A stretch of DNA of 64,000 nt. Source: Notamacropus eugenii. Taxonomy: Eukaryota > Chordata > Mammalia > Diprotodontia > Macropodidae. Both the position numbers and the translations under genes were made by a program. The stretch spans positions 278,445,206 to 278,509,205 of the forward strand of contig NC_092872.1 in the NCBI RefSeq assembly GCF_028372415.1, written 5' to 3'. This document shows, piece by piece, positions 20,641-29,739 of the stretch. Every line of letters starts with the position of its first letter. The first letter of the stretch is position 1. Under the pieces are notes generated by a model. The model was not told the origin of the DNA. It did no database searches and saw only the letters and a program-made list of their open reading frames with translations.

Positions 20641-21075
20641 GTGTTAAGTGACTTGCCCAAAGCCATTAAGGTTAAAAGTGACAGAGTCAGATGGAGATTC
20701 TGCTCCTTCAACTCCAAACCCAGGGGTGTTTCCACTTTACCAAGCCCTTTGTGACTGCAAGCCTGCTATGTTCTCGGCAAGTCAATTCATGAGCATTTAT
20801 GAAGTACCTGCTAAGTGCTGGGTTAGTGATTTCAAGCTTATTTTCAAAACCATTAGACTCCCATTTCTTTGACACTCTATGTTTTGAAAAGAACTTTCTT
20901 TACACCAGTTCTTTGTAGTAAGTAGCAGAAGTATTATCTTCTCCATTTAATAGAGAAAGAAAGTAAAACTCAGAGAGGCTTTGTGACTATCCCATGATGA
21001 CCCAGCTAGGGATTATCTGAGGCAGGATTCCAACTCAGAAGTCCTGGTTCTGAGTTCATCACACTATAGACTAAC
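20641..21075 (-). repeat. Two MIR-type SINE fragments, minus strand
   Basis: 20641-20745 shows 'taagtgacttgcccaaagcc'. 20935-21075 shows 'aaactcagagaggctttgtg' and 'gacccagctagggattatct', then 'caactcagaagtcctggttc'. The sequence between them is unassigned. Confidence 0.65.
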
Positions 21076-21174
21076 CCATAATGATTCTTGTTAGACAAAC
21101 ACTACCTGAACACACAAAGAGATCCTCTAATTCCTAATTAAGTCATCCTGTCCCATCTCCATCTTTTCAAGTCC

Positions 21175-21365
21175 ATTTTGAGAGACTGTGGTACAGTGGA
21201 AAGAACACTAGATTAAGTGTAAAAAACACTCACTCTGCCACTTACCACCTAATACCAATTACTTTCGCTCTCTCCCCTCAGTTTTCTTGTTGGCAAAATT
21301 AAGAGATTGGATTAGAAGGTCCCTGAGGTCCTTTTTAGTTCTTTCTACAGGATCTATATAATCTG
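21175..21365 (+). repeat. MIR-type SINE
   Basis: The head 'gactgtggtacagtggaaag' and 'aacactagatt' are well preserved. The CORE is eroded and the end 'agaaggtccctgaggtcctt' is clear. Confidence 0.72.
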
Positions 21366-21830
21366 ACTTTGGGTATTTTATCCAACTTGGAGGACTTAAT
21401 CCCTAGACACCCTCTTCCATCACTGAAATCTCTCGATGTAATTATTATATAGTGTTAGCTGTAGGGCAGAAGAACTGTTCATCCTCTCCTCTCATATTGC
21501 TTAAAGTTGGAACATCAATAATGCAGCCTAAATATACCCCACAGCTAATCTCCATTTACAGAAGTAGGAGACAATCCATACACCACCCAAATGCCCAAAG
21601 ACATCCATTACTGCCTTTAGTACAAAGCCTCTTGTGGTGCCATGAGAGAGGTGCAGGGATTTGGTGCTGATGGCTCTGCAGAAAGCAGAGCTGACTGCCA
21701 AAATACTTGGTGTATCCTCAGATTAACTCGTGTTCTCTAAATTTTCAAAGCTAAATTGAAAGGTCTGTGTAATTTCTATGTTTAAGGAATAAGCAGTTCA
21801 GTTCCTGCTTGTGTCCCAGGTGCCTGTGAA
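21366..21830. other. Unassigned stretch
   Basis: No gene is seen. A 72-codon frame (21452-21670) has no recognisable domain. Confidence 0.4.
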
Positions 21831-23000
21831 CTGTGATTTGCCCCCTAAATGTCTCTTCCACTGACTTGCCACTGTACCTGAAATTCAACCGTTCATCAGA
21901 TGTTGGATTTAGCAGCTCTCAGATCAGTCTTTTCTTTCCCCTCACACAGCCAGTATCATCCTTCTGAGCTTCATTTCCATGTCCATGAATGACTGTTGTG
22001 ACCTTTGAACTGGTAGCCTTGCACTCTGGCTCTCCTCCTTTCATTCAGCCACACAAGTGCCAAAAAAAGATCTTCTTAAAACAACAGTGTGATTGTGCCA
22101 TCCCTGCCCAACTCACAAACATTCACTTGCTTCCTATGACTTCAAAGCTTTAACACAAATTCCTACCCCATTTTTAAGATGCACCAGTCTAACTCTCATA
22201 TGCCTTTTGAGTCTTCTCTCACATCAGTCCTCTCCTGCACATACTCAGTATTACAGCCAAACTGGACTACCTGCAGTGCTCTGAATTCACAATGCTATCT
22301 CTGGCCTCTTGGGCTATTTTCTCTAACTGGAATATATCCCTTCTTCACAAATGACTTTGGAAAACTATTTAACTTTTATGGGTCTCAGTTTCCTCATCTG
22401 TAAAATAAGACTAGATGGTTTCCCAGGTCCTTCCAGCTCTAGAGCTGAGATCTTATGATTGTGTAATCCCCATTTCTTAGAATTCTTACCTTCATTCAAC
22501 TTACATCTCAGACTACCTCCTCTGTAAGTCTCCCCTGATTGCCACTTTGCCATTCTGCTCTCCCCCAAAAAAACTTGTTACTGCTCTCTAGTTTTTCATT
22601 ACACTGCTGTTTCTCGCATCGCTATCCTTCCAGGCAATTATTGCACCCATTGGCATTATTTTTGACTCTAACTTCCCCTCACCCTCCCATATATAATCAG
22701 TTACCAAATCATTTCCACTTACAAATCATCTCTTACATGTGCCCTCTTCTCTCCATTCCCAAGTGCACAACCATAGTTTGAGCCCCTCATCATCTTATAT
22801 CTGGACTCCAACAATAGCTTCCTCATTGGTCTCCCTGCCCCAAGCCTCGGTTTGCTCCGGTCCATCCCACAGTAGCTGCCAAAGGGATTTTCCTAAAGCA
22901 CAGGTCTGACCATGTCATTTTTCTAACCAGTAAATTCTAGTGGCTTCATGTTGAACCTAGGATCAAATAATATTTCATCCTTTTTAAGTGCCTATTTTTA
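21831..23000 (+). mobile_element. L2 LINE fragments interrupted by a MIR
   Basis: Two overlapping stretches of L2 ORF2/3' sequence on the plus strand: about 21831-22590, then about 22600-23000 ('ctcattggtctccctgcccc', 'aagcacaggtctgaccatgt', 'aattctagtggcttcatg'). The second repeats part of the first, so there are two L2 copies head to tail. All frames are broken. A MIR SINE sits at 22345-22462. Confidence 0.65.
22345..22462 (+). repeat. MIR-type SINE 3' half inside L2
   Basis: 'aactatttaacttttatggg', 'cctcatctgtaaaataagac' and 'gagctgagatcttatgattg' form the CORE-to-end part of a MIR-type SINE. L2 sequence lies on both sides. Confidence 0.72.
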
Positions 23001-23624
23001 TTAAGGTTTATAACATGCATAATTATTATATAGTAACACATGTATAGAAATCGTAAATAAGTACATATACAAATATTGGCATTACTCAAAATTGTGGAAT
23101 AAACAACCAAAAAGTTTGGAGATCAATGTTCTAGTCCAACAAGTTCTAGAACACAAATCTTCTCTGTAAGATGCCCAAATGGTCATTCAGGAAGAGTAGC
23201 AGAGAGGAGCAACCCATTAACTCCCAAGACAACCCGTTCTATTTGAGGGAAATTTTTTAGACTAAATTCTCCTCTTTTGAACTTTAACTGACTACTACTA
23301 GGTCTAGCCTCAAATCAAGAAAAAGAAAATAATCTCATTTATACTAGCAGTCCTTCAAATACTCGAAGACAGCTAGCTTCTTCCCCTTATAGCATCTCTT
23401 TTGGAAGCTGAACATTACCCATTCCTTCTCCTGACAATCATATAAAGTGTTCCAAAAGTCTTAGTACAGTTTGAAATACATAATGTAACTTGAACTCAGG
23501 GTCATGCATGACTGTGTCTGCTCTCCTCTGTACACACTCTAACTTGTCGATATTGTTCCTGAAATATTGCTCCAACTGAAAACCAGAATAAAGTGCAATT
23601 CGACTGTGGCTTCCCCATTCTAGA

Positions 23625-23722
23625 CATCATTCCTCTTTTTTGCCTTTCTTTGTGTCCCCAGTCTATGCCACAATGCTTGCCACAAAGTAGGTACTTAACA
23701 AATGCTTGTTGACTTGTCTTGA
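23625..23722 (+). mobile_element. L2 3' tail inside CR1
   Basis: 'tttgtgtccccagtctatgc', 'acaaagtaggtacttaacaa' and 'atgcttgttgacttg' form an L2 terminus on the opposite strand to the surrounding CR1. Confidence 0.68.
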
Positions 23723-23921
23723 CAACCTATAATCACATTAGGTTTGTTGGCTGCCAGATCTTGCTGTTGATACATATTGAGAGTGCAGTCCACAAAGATC
23801 TCTGCCCCACATTCCTCCTCTACTTTCTATTTCTCCTCATTAGATTTTACCCTTATTTTATTCAAGCCAACATTCTAGCCCAATAATGGCCTTCTTTCCA
23901 TTCTGACACTATCACCCAGAG

Positions 23922-24124
23922 CAGGAATAAGGAGCCTGCAGCCTTGAGGCCACATATGGCCTTCTAGGTCCTTGGGTGCGACCTTTTGACAGAGTCCAAG
24001 TTTTACAGAACAAATCTGTTTATTAAAGGGATTTGTTCTATGAAGTTCGGAATCAGTCAAAGGGCTACACTTGAGGACCGAGAGGGCCACATGTGACCTT
24101 GAGGCTGCAGGTTCCTCACCCCTA
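23922..24124. mobile_element. hAT-type MITE, full palindrome with 8-bp duplication
   Basis: The ends are inverted repeats: the left arm begins 'caggaataaggagcctgcag', and the right arm read in reverse begins 'taggggtgaggaacctgcag'. A second inverted pair lies inside (about 23992-24016 and 24029-24054, around 'acagaacaaatc'), so the whole 203 bp folds back on itself with a small loop. The flanks are 'acccagag' (23914-23921) and 'gcccagtg' (24125-24132), an 8-bp duplication matching at 6 of 8 positions. That length fits hAT transposons. There is no transposase; it needed a partner in trans. Confidence 0.82.
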
Positions 24125-24385
24125 GCCCAGTGTTAACTATCTCCCCTGACTTTGGGTCATCTAAAATTTGGTAAGAATATGATGTATACCTTTATCTATG
24201 TCATTGATAACCATGTTGAGCAGCATAAGATCAAGAGCAGATGCTTGAGGCATTCCAATGGAGACCATCCTGGATGATATCAAATAGTTAGTGACCACTC
24301 TTTGGGTCCAACCATACAGCCAGCTCTGAGTTCACCTAAGTGTACTATCATCAAGACTATATCTCACCACCTTCTCCATAAAGTA

Positions 24386-24770
24386 TACCTGTCCTTTAAT
24401 GTATTGCTTGAATAGCATCTACTCACAAAGCTATCTCTTCTTATTCCAGATAATTCCCTTTTCAGAATCTCACATAGCACTTTGGTCATATGTCTTTAGT
24501 GTATTTATCATGTCTGTGATAGTTTTCTGTTTACATCTCATCCCCCTGTTCAACTATATATTTCGGAAGGGGGGGGAATTTCACAGAAAACTATAATAAT
24601 TTTTCAGTGATTCATGAATGTAAACTCCAGTTGAATATAAGCTCTTTGAGGGTAGGAGGGTAGGAATTATTTTTGTTTTGTTTTTGCCTTTGAATCTCTA
24701 CAATCTTGTACTTTTCACACAGTAGACACTTCATAAGTCCTCATTGATTAGTGGATGGAATGCTGGAATC
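24386..24770 (+). mobile_element. L2 3' region
   Basis: It runs from L2 3' UTR ('cacatagcactttggtcata') through 'ttgaatataagctctttgag' to the terminus 'ttcacacagtagacacttca', 'taagtcctcattgatt'. Confidence 0.7.
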
Positions 24771-24841
24771 ACAATAACTCTACACCATTCTGGGACGGTG
24801 ACAGATGATATCATCTATGGAAGAGGAAAGGAAGAAGGGAA

Positions 24842-25035
24842 GGTCATAGGATGACAGATATGACATTGAAAGGCACCTTAAGCATTGTCTAGTCAACCTC
24901 CTTCATTTTCTAGAGGAGGAAATTGAGGCCTAGGGAGATTAAGGGGTTTGCTCAAGGTCACATAAATGTTATTGATCAGAGATAGTATTTGGACCCAGGT
25001 CCTTTCAATTTGAAGACAGGATTTTTTTCATCACA
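24842..25035 (-). repeat. MIR-type SINE
   Basis: Minus-strand copy: 'tcataggatgacagatatga', 'agtcaacctccttcattttc', 'gctcaaggtcacataaatgt' and 'tttggacccaggtcc'. Confidence 0.75.
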
Positions 25036-25129
25036 AGACAGGTTCCCCTCTACCAAACATCTTCAAGCATAGGGTGAATGTCATTTGTTAGTAATATTTT
25101 AGAAAAATTCTTTTTCCAGATATGGATTA

Positions 25130-25345
25130 GACCAAAACAGGAACCACAGAGTGATGGAAAGATTGCTGGAATTTGGAGTCAGAAGTCCTGGGTTCCAAAC
25201 TGACACTACCTCACATTCCTTATGTGACCACAAGTCACCTTACCTCTCTGGGCCTCAGTTTTTTCATCTGTAAAATAGGGGGTAGATTAGTTGACCTCTG
25301 ATGTCTCTTTAAGTTCCCGAGACATGATCCTGGAAGAGCCATAGC
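25130..25345 (+). repeat. MIR-type SINE, near full length
   Basis: 'aaagattgctggaatttgga' then 'gtcagaagtcctgggttcca', 'accacaagtcaccttacctc' and 'ttcatctgtaaaataggggg' give the complete order on the plus strand, ending at 'gagacatgatcctgg'. Confidence 0.8.
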
Positions 25346-25530
25346 CCAACTGGTCTTGCTTCAGGTCTCATTTCCTTCCAATCTACCCTCCACACTGCTT
25401 CCAGATTAAGGTCAGCGTTACTGCTGACTCTCTGAGTCTATAAATTGCAGAACAGGTGCTGAGCAGCATTGGTAGAATTTCCTTGGGGGAAATTCCCTAT
25501 GCCAGTGGAATCACAGGAGAGGTTCTCCAT
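25346..25530 (+). repeat. L2 scrap plus SINE 3' half
   Basis: 25346-25420 resembles L2 body. 25425-25530 is the 3' half of a second tRNA-CORE SINE type, with 'ctataaattgcagaacaggt' and 'gctgagcagcattggtagaa'. The same tail is seen near 49325, 52702, 53735 and 56640. Confidence 0.55.
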
Positions 25531-25545
25531 ATTCTCCTCCCTCCC

Positions 25546-25563
25546 CCAACACATATTATTGTT
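25546..25563. repeat. Target-site duplication of the HAL1-like element, left copy
   Basis: The 18-bp word 'ccaacacatattattgtt' is repeated exactly at 28498-28515, right after the element's 5' end. Confidence 0.93.
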
Positions 25564-25636
25564 TTTTTTTCTTTTCTTTTTTTTTTATTTAACTTTTAAC
25601 ATTTATTTTCACAAAATTTTGGGTTACAAATTTTCT

Positions 25637-25665
25637 CCCCTTTTATCCCCTCCCCCCCCAACCCC
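25637..25665 (-). other. G-quadruplex-type tract in the 3' UTR
   Basis: The minus strand has four G runs (4, 8, 4 and 4 bases) separated by loops of 2, 1 and 6 bases. L1 3' UTRs of many mammals carry such a polypurine tract. A matching but weaker G-rich tract occurs in the related copy near 58488-58505. Confidence 0.7.
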
Positions 25666-26559
25666 AAGCATTCTAATTGCCCCTGTGACCAATCTGCTCT
25701 CTCTTCTATCCTCCCTCTCTGCCCTTGTCTCTGTCTTCTCTTTTGTCCTGTAGGGCCAGATAGCTTTCTTTACCCCTTAACCTGTATTTCTTATTTCCTA
25801 GTGGTAAGAACATTACAGTTGATCCTAACACTTTGAGTTCCAACTTCTTTAGCTCCCTCCCTCTCCACCCCTTCCCTTTGGAAGACAAGCAATTCAATAT
25901 AGGCCAAATCTGTGTAGTTTTTCAAATGATTTCCATACTAGTTGTGTTGTATAGGACTAACTATATTTCCCTCCATCCTATCCTGTCCCCCATTACTTCT
26001 ATTCTCTTATGATCCTTTCCCTCCCCATGAGTGTCGACCTCGGATTGCATTCTCCTCCCCATGCCCTCCCCTCCATCCTCCCCCCCACCCTGCTTGTGCC
26101 CTTGTCCCCCACTCTCCTGTATTGTGAGATAGGTTTTCCTATCAAAATGAGTGTGCATTTTATTCTTTCCTTTAGTGGAATGTGATGAGAGTAGACCTCA
26201 TGTTTTTCTCTCGCCTCCCCTCTTTATCCCTCCACTAATAAGTCTTTTGCTTGCCTCTTTTATGAGAGATAATTTGCCCCATTCAATTTCTCCCTTTCTC
26301 CTCCCAATATTTCTCTCTCACTGCTTGATTTCATTTTTTTTTTAAGATATGATCCCATCCTCTTCAATTCACTCTGTGCACTCTGTCTCTATGTATGTGT
26401 GCGTGTGTGCATGTGTGTGTGTGTACTCCCACCCAGAACCCAGATACTGAAATGTTTCAAGAGTTACAAATATTGTCTTTCCATGTAGGAATGTAAACAG
26501 TTCAACTTTAGTAAGTCCCTTATGACTTCTCTTTGCTGTTCACCTTTTCATGGTTCTCT

Positions 26560-27652
26560 TCATTCTTGTGTTTGAAAGTCAAATTTTCTTTTCAGTTCTG
26601 GTCTTTTCATCAAGAAAATTTGAAAATCCTCTATTTCATTGAAAGACCATTTTTTCTCCTGAAGTATTATACTCAGTTTTGCTGGGTAGGTGATTCTTGG
26701 TTTTAGTCCTAGTTCCTTTGACTTCTGGAATATCCTATTCCATGCCCTTCGATCCCTTAATGTAGAGGGTGCTAGATCTTGTGTTATCCTGATTGTATTT
26801 CCACAATACTTGAATTGTTTCTTTCTAGCTGCTTGCAATATTTTCTCTTTCACCTGGGAATTCTGGAATTTGGCCACAATGTTCCTAGGAGTTTCTCTTT
26901 TTGGATCTCTTTCAAGCGGTGTTCTGTGGATTCCTTGAATATTTATTTTGCCCTCTGGTTCTAGAATCTCAGGGCAGTTTTCCTTGATTATTTCATGGAA
27001 GATGATGTCTAGGCTCTTCTTTTGATCATGGTTTTCAGGTAGTCCCAGAATTTTTACATTGTCTCTCCTGAATCTATTTTCCAGGTCAGTTGTTTTTCCA
27101 ATAAGATATTTCACATTATCTTCCATTTTTCCAATCTTCTCGCTATGTTCTGTGATATCTGTCTTTCTCACAAAGTCCTTAGCGTCCATCTGTGCCATTC
27201 TAGTTTTGAAAGAACTATTTTCTTCAGTGAGCTTTTGAATCTCCTTTTCCATTTGGCTAATTCTGCTTTTGAAAGCATTCTTCTCCTCATTGGCTTTTTG
27301 AACCTCTTTTGCCAATTGAGTTAGGCTAGTTTTCAAGGTGTTAATTTCTTCAACATTTTTTTGATTCTCCTTTAGCAGGGAGCTGATCTGCTTTTCATGC
27401 TTTTTTTTCATCTCTCTCTCTTTCATCTCTTCCCAGTTTTTCCTCCACCTCTCTAACTTGATTTTCAAAATTCTTTTTGAGCTCTTCCATGGCCTGAGCC
27501 CATTGGGTGGGCTGGGACACAGAAGCCTTGATTTCTGTGTCTTTGCCTGATGGTAAGCATTGTTCTTCCTCATCAGAAAGGAAGGGAGAAAATGTCTGTT
27601 CTCCAAGAAAGTAGCCTTCAATAGTCTTATTTCTTTTCCCTTTTCTGGGCAT
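26560..27652 (-). pseudogene. ORF1 (L1 ORF1p-like RNA-binding protein), one frameshift
   Basis: The start is the ATG at 27652-27650 ('MPRKGKRNKTIEGYFLGEQT'), the usual basic N-terminus of marsupial L1 ORF1. That frame runs for about 85 residues to 27395. The rest continues in another frame, which stays open to 26560. The switch lies at about 27400-27445, in an A/GA-rich stretch prone to slippage. The second frame holds a coiled coil ('LTQLAKEVQKANEEKNAFKS'), an RRM-like domain starting at 'RRDNVKILGLPENHDQ', and the C-terminal domain with 'NTIRITQDLAPSTLRDRRAW' and 'ITYPAKLSI'. ORF1p forms trimers and coats the element RNA. Overall size (about 363 residues) fits the family. Reading the downstream frame alone gives a misleading 379-codon ORF from 27699. 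Confidence 0.85.
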
Positions 27653-28037
27653 TTTCCCCAGCCAGTGACTTGACCTCTGAATATTCTCCTCACACCCACC
27701 TCGCCTCCTGGTCCTCCCAGCCAGCGTTTGGGGACTGAGATTCAAATGCTGCTTCCCGCCTTAGGGCTTTTGGCGGGGGCAGGGCTGCTATTCAGTGTGA
27801 GAATTAAGTTCAGGTGGTCAGGTTGGGGCAGGGCCGCCTCTCAGGCTCAGTTCCCTCAGGGGGTTTATGCACAGACCTTCCACAATGGATCCAGGCTCCC
27901 GCCCGCTTGGGGAGCCCCTGTCTGCAGCCGCCTCTCAGCTTCTACCTCCCGGGGTGGGGGGAGGAGGCCCGAGCCATGGGGGCACCCCACTCCCCTCTCG
28001 ACCCGCCAAAGAGACTCTCTCACCGACCCCCATCACC

Positions 28038-28349
28038 TGTGGGTGGAGGGGCTTGTGCTGCAGCTGGAGATCCCATCCCTGAAGCCTGCTCGGATCTGTA
28101 CCTCTCGGAGCCACAGCCGCCGTCTGGGCTGGGCTCTGCGTCTGCAGCGCGAAGGACCTTTTGTGAGAGGTTTGTAGGTCCCTCTGTGGGTGGAGGGACC
28201 TGCGTGGCCTCTGGAGATCCCGTCCCCGTAGCCCACTCGGATCTTTTCCTCATGGTGTTGCGGCCGCTGCAGGGCTGCCCTCTGCTCCCAGTCCCGGCGC
28301 CCAGTCCGCAGCGCGAAGGACCCCCCCGCAAGAGGTTTGCAGGTCTCTC
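28038..28349 (-). repeat. Two tandem units in the HAL1-like 5' UTR
   Basis: 28038-28184 and 28185-28349 are two diverged copies of one unit of about 150-165 bp. Both start 'tgtgggtggaggg' on the plus strand, share 'ctggagatccc', 'ctcggatct' and 'gcagcgcgaagga', and end 'ggtttg-aggtc'. Tandem 5' UTR units that act as promoters are known in some L1 lineages. The region is rich in CpG compared with the rest of the window. Confidence 0.75.
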
Positions 28350-28478
28350 CAGAACAGAAATCTCCCTCGCTCCAATATTCCGTGGCCTCTGGGTGCAGAA
28401 TTCACCATGAGTTGGTCCCCTCTAGCCGTTCTGTGGGTTGTGGGTTTGGAGTTATGTGTATGTGTGTCTTTCTACTCT

Positions 28479-28487
28479 GCCATCTTG
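28479..28487 (-). promoter_or_regulatory. YY1-type motif at the element 5' end
   Basis: The minus strand reads CAAGATGGC within the first 20 bases of the element. The same motif at the same place in human L1 binds YY1 and sets the transcription start. Function here is inferred by position. Confidence 0.6.
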
Positions 28488-28497
28488 GCTCCCTATT

Positions 28498-28515
28498 CCA
28501 ACACATATTATTGTT
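28498..28515. repeat. Target-site duplication of the HAL1-like element, right copy
   Basis: Exact second copy of 'ccaacacatattattgtt', directly beyond the element's 5' end. Confidence 0.93.
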
Positions 28516-28748
28516 GACACAACAATTATGTTTGACTACTAGAAAATTCTAAGTGGCAACAACAGCATTGAAAGTCCAGTAGGAGGGTATCCAGTGGTCC
28601 AAGAAAGGAAGTGCTTTCCATGATTATGCTTTTTCTTAATTAAATCATTATAAATAGGTTAATTTTTCTGTTTTTTTTTCTTCTGTTTGCAAATAACTTA
28701 TTGCATCACTTGATGTTCACTGATCTTACTTAGGAAAGTTCACAGGTT

Positions 28749-29215
28749 CATAGATTTAAATCTTGCAGGGACTTTAAAAGTCACCTAGACCAACTCCTTC
28801 ATTTTACAGATAAATAGAATGAGGCCCTTAAGTGGATGGAGTACTGGACCTGAAGCAGGAAGACTCATCTTCCTGAGTTCAAATCTGCTCTTGGACATAA
28901 ACTGCTGTGTGACTCTGGGCAAGTCACTTAATCCTGTGTGCCTTAGTTTCCTCATCTGTAAAATGAGATGGAGAAGGAAATTGCAAACTACTTGAGTACA
29001 TTTGCCAAGAAAATCCCACATGGGGTTAGGAAGAGTCAGACATTACTGAAACAACTCAACAACCACAAAGACTGAGAGAGGTCAAATTATTTGTCTTAGG
29101 TTATAGAGGCAGTAGTTGGCAGTGCTAAGATTTTAATCCAGGCCCTCTTACTTCAAACCCAACACTTTTTCTGTGTAAGCACACTATCCAACCCTGCTAC
29201 AGATGTTGAAAAATG
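28749..29215 (-). repeat. MIR-type SINE split by a MAR1 SINE
   Basis: 28749-28827 reads 'tcatagatttaaatcttgca', 'cacctagaccaactccttca' and 'ttttacagataaatagaatg'. The reading resumes at 29070 with 'actgagagaggtcaaattat' and 'ttgtcttaggttatagagg'. The middle is a MAR1 SINE on the plus strand. Confidence 0.75.
28828..29069 (+). mobile_element. MAR1/WSINE1-type SINE
   Basis: It shows 'agtggatggagtactggacc', 'gagttcaaatctgctc' (B box), 'gactctgggcaagtcactta' (CORE), 'tcatctgtaaaatgagatgg' and the RTE-type tail 'gccaagaaaatcccacatgg', ending 'caactcaacaaccacaaa'. The first 10-15 bases of the head are eroded. Confidence 0.87.
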
Positions 29216-29394
29216 TGCTTTAAAGATCTGACTTTAAGAGCAAAGAAAAGTTTCACTTTGGAGAATTATCTCCACTAGAATGTACCATATTAAGATTCCT
29301 AGGCCTCCCTACGAGAATTTTTCTTGGGTCAGCTTGATTCATACTTTAAGAATAATGAACTATGTATGGGGTAGACTAAATGAGGTATCATATC

Positions 29395-29580
29395 ATAGTG
29401 GAAAGAAGGTTGGATTTGGAGCTAGAAGTCCTGGGTTCCAGTCCTGACTCTGCTATTTATTACATGTATGATTCTGGTGTCATTTAACCTCCCTGGTCCT
29501 CAGTTTCCTCATCTGTAATATAAATGGACTACATGGTCTCTGAGGTCCCTTCTTGACTCTAATTCTATGATCCAATGACC
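29395..29580 (+). repeat. MIR-type SINE, near full length
   Basis: 'catagtggaaagaaggttgg', 'agaagtcctgggttccagtc', 'tgattctggtgtcatttaac', 'cctcatctgtaatataaatg' and 'ctaattctatgatccaatg' follow in the right order. Confidence 0.8.
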
Positions 29581-29739
29581 TCTGGAGTTTAATTCAATTT
29601 CAACTAGTTTGATACTTGGCCTCGCTGAACTGAATTTAGAAAGTACTTTCTTTGCCCATTCTTCTGCTGCCCCGTTTTGGTGTACTTATAATAATCTTGA
29701 GTTAGCATCTCAAGAATGAGAGCCCCAAGAAGGAAAACG

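Larger units (their letters stand above)
23095..24385 (-). mobile_element. CR1/L3 LINE, long minus-strand copy with nested insertions
   Basis: Read on the plus strand, this is reversed CR1/L3 from the 3' UTR ('ctagtccaacaagttctaga', 23130) into the RT region. Late landmarks are 'tgtcattgataaccatgttg' and 'gaggcattccaatggagacc' near 24210-24270, and 'cacctaagtgtactatcatc' near 24335. Homologous order is kept over about 1.3 kb apart from insertions: an L2 tail near 23625-23722, a hAT-type MITE at 23922-24124 and possibly a mariner-like stub near 23445. It is the host of the window's densest nesting. Confidence 0.72.
25564..28497 (-). mobile_element. HAL1-like (half-L1) retrotransposon, full length
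   Basis: An L1-lineage element of 2.93 kb lies between perfect 18-bp target-site duplications. On the minus strand it begins at 28497 with 'ggagccaagatggcagagta', carries a GC-rich 5' UTR with two tandem units, then ORF1, then about 1 kb of purine-rich 3' UTR with a G-rich tract, and ends in an A-rich tail (T run at 25564-25590 on the plus strand). There is no ORF2: the ORF1 stop is followed directly by non-coding 3' UTR. This layout is that of HAL1 elements, which mobilise with L1 proteins supplied in trans. The preserved duplication and long ORF1 suggest a fairly recent copy. Confidence 0.87.

Noticed and set aside
26396-26424. Independent TG microsatellite
   Set aside because: It lies inside the 3' UTR of the HAL1-like element and is treated as part of it.
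27395-27699. N-terminus of the 379-codon minus-strand frame starting at 27699
   Set aside because: The first 87 or so residues are the out-of-frame reading of the true ORF1 N-terminus, which starts at 27652 in another frame.
27728-28410. Open frames of 149 and 198 codons on the plus strand
   Set aside because: They lie antisense to the GC-rich 5' UTR of the HAL1-like element. GC-rich DNA has few stops, and the translations are Pro/Arg/Ser rich with no domain.
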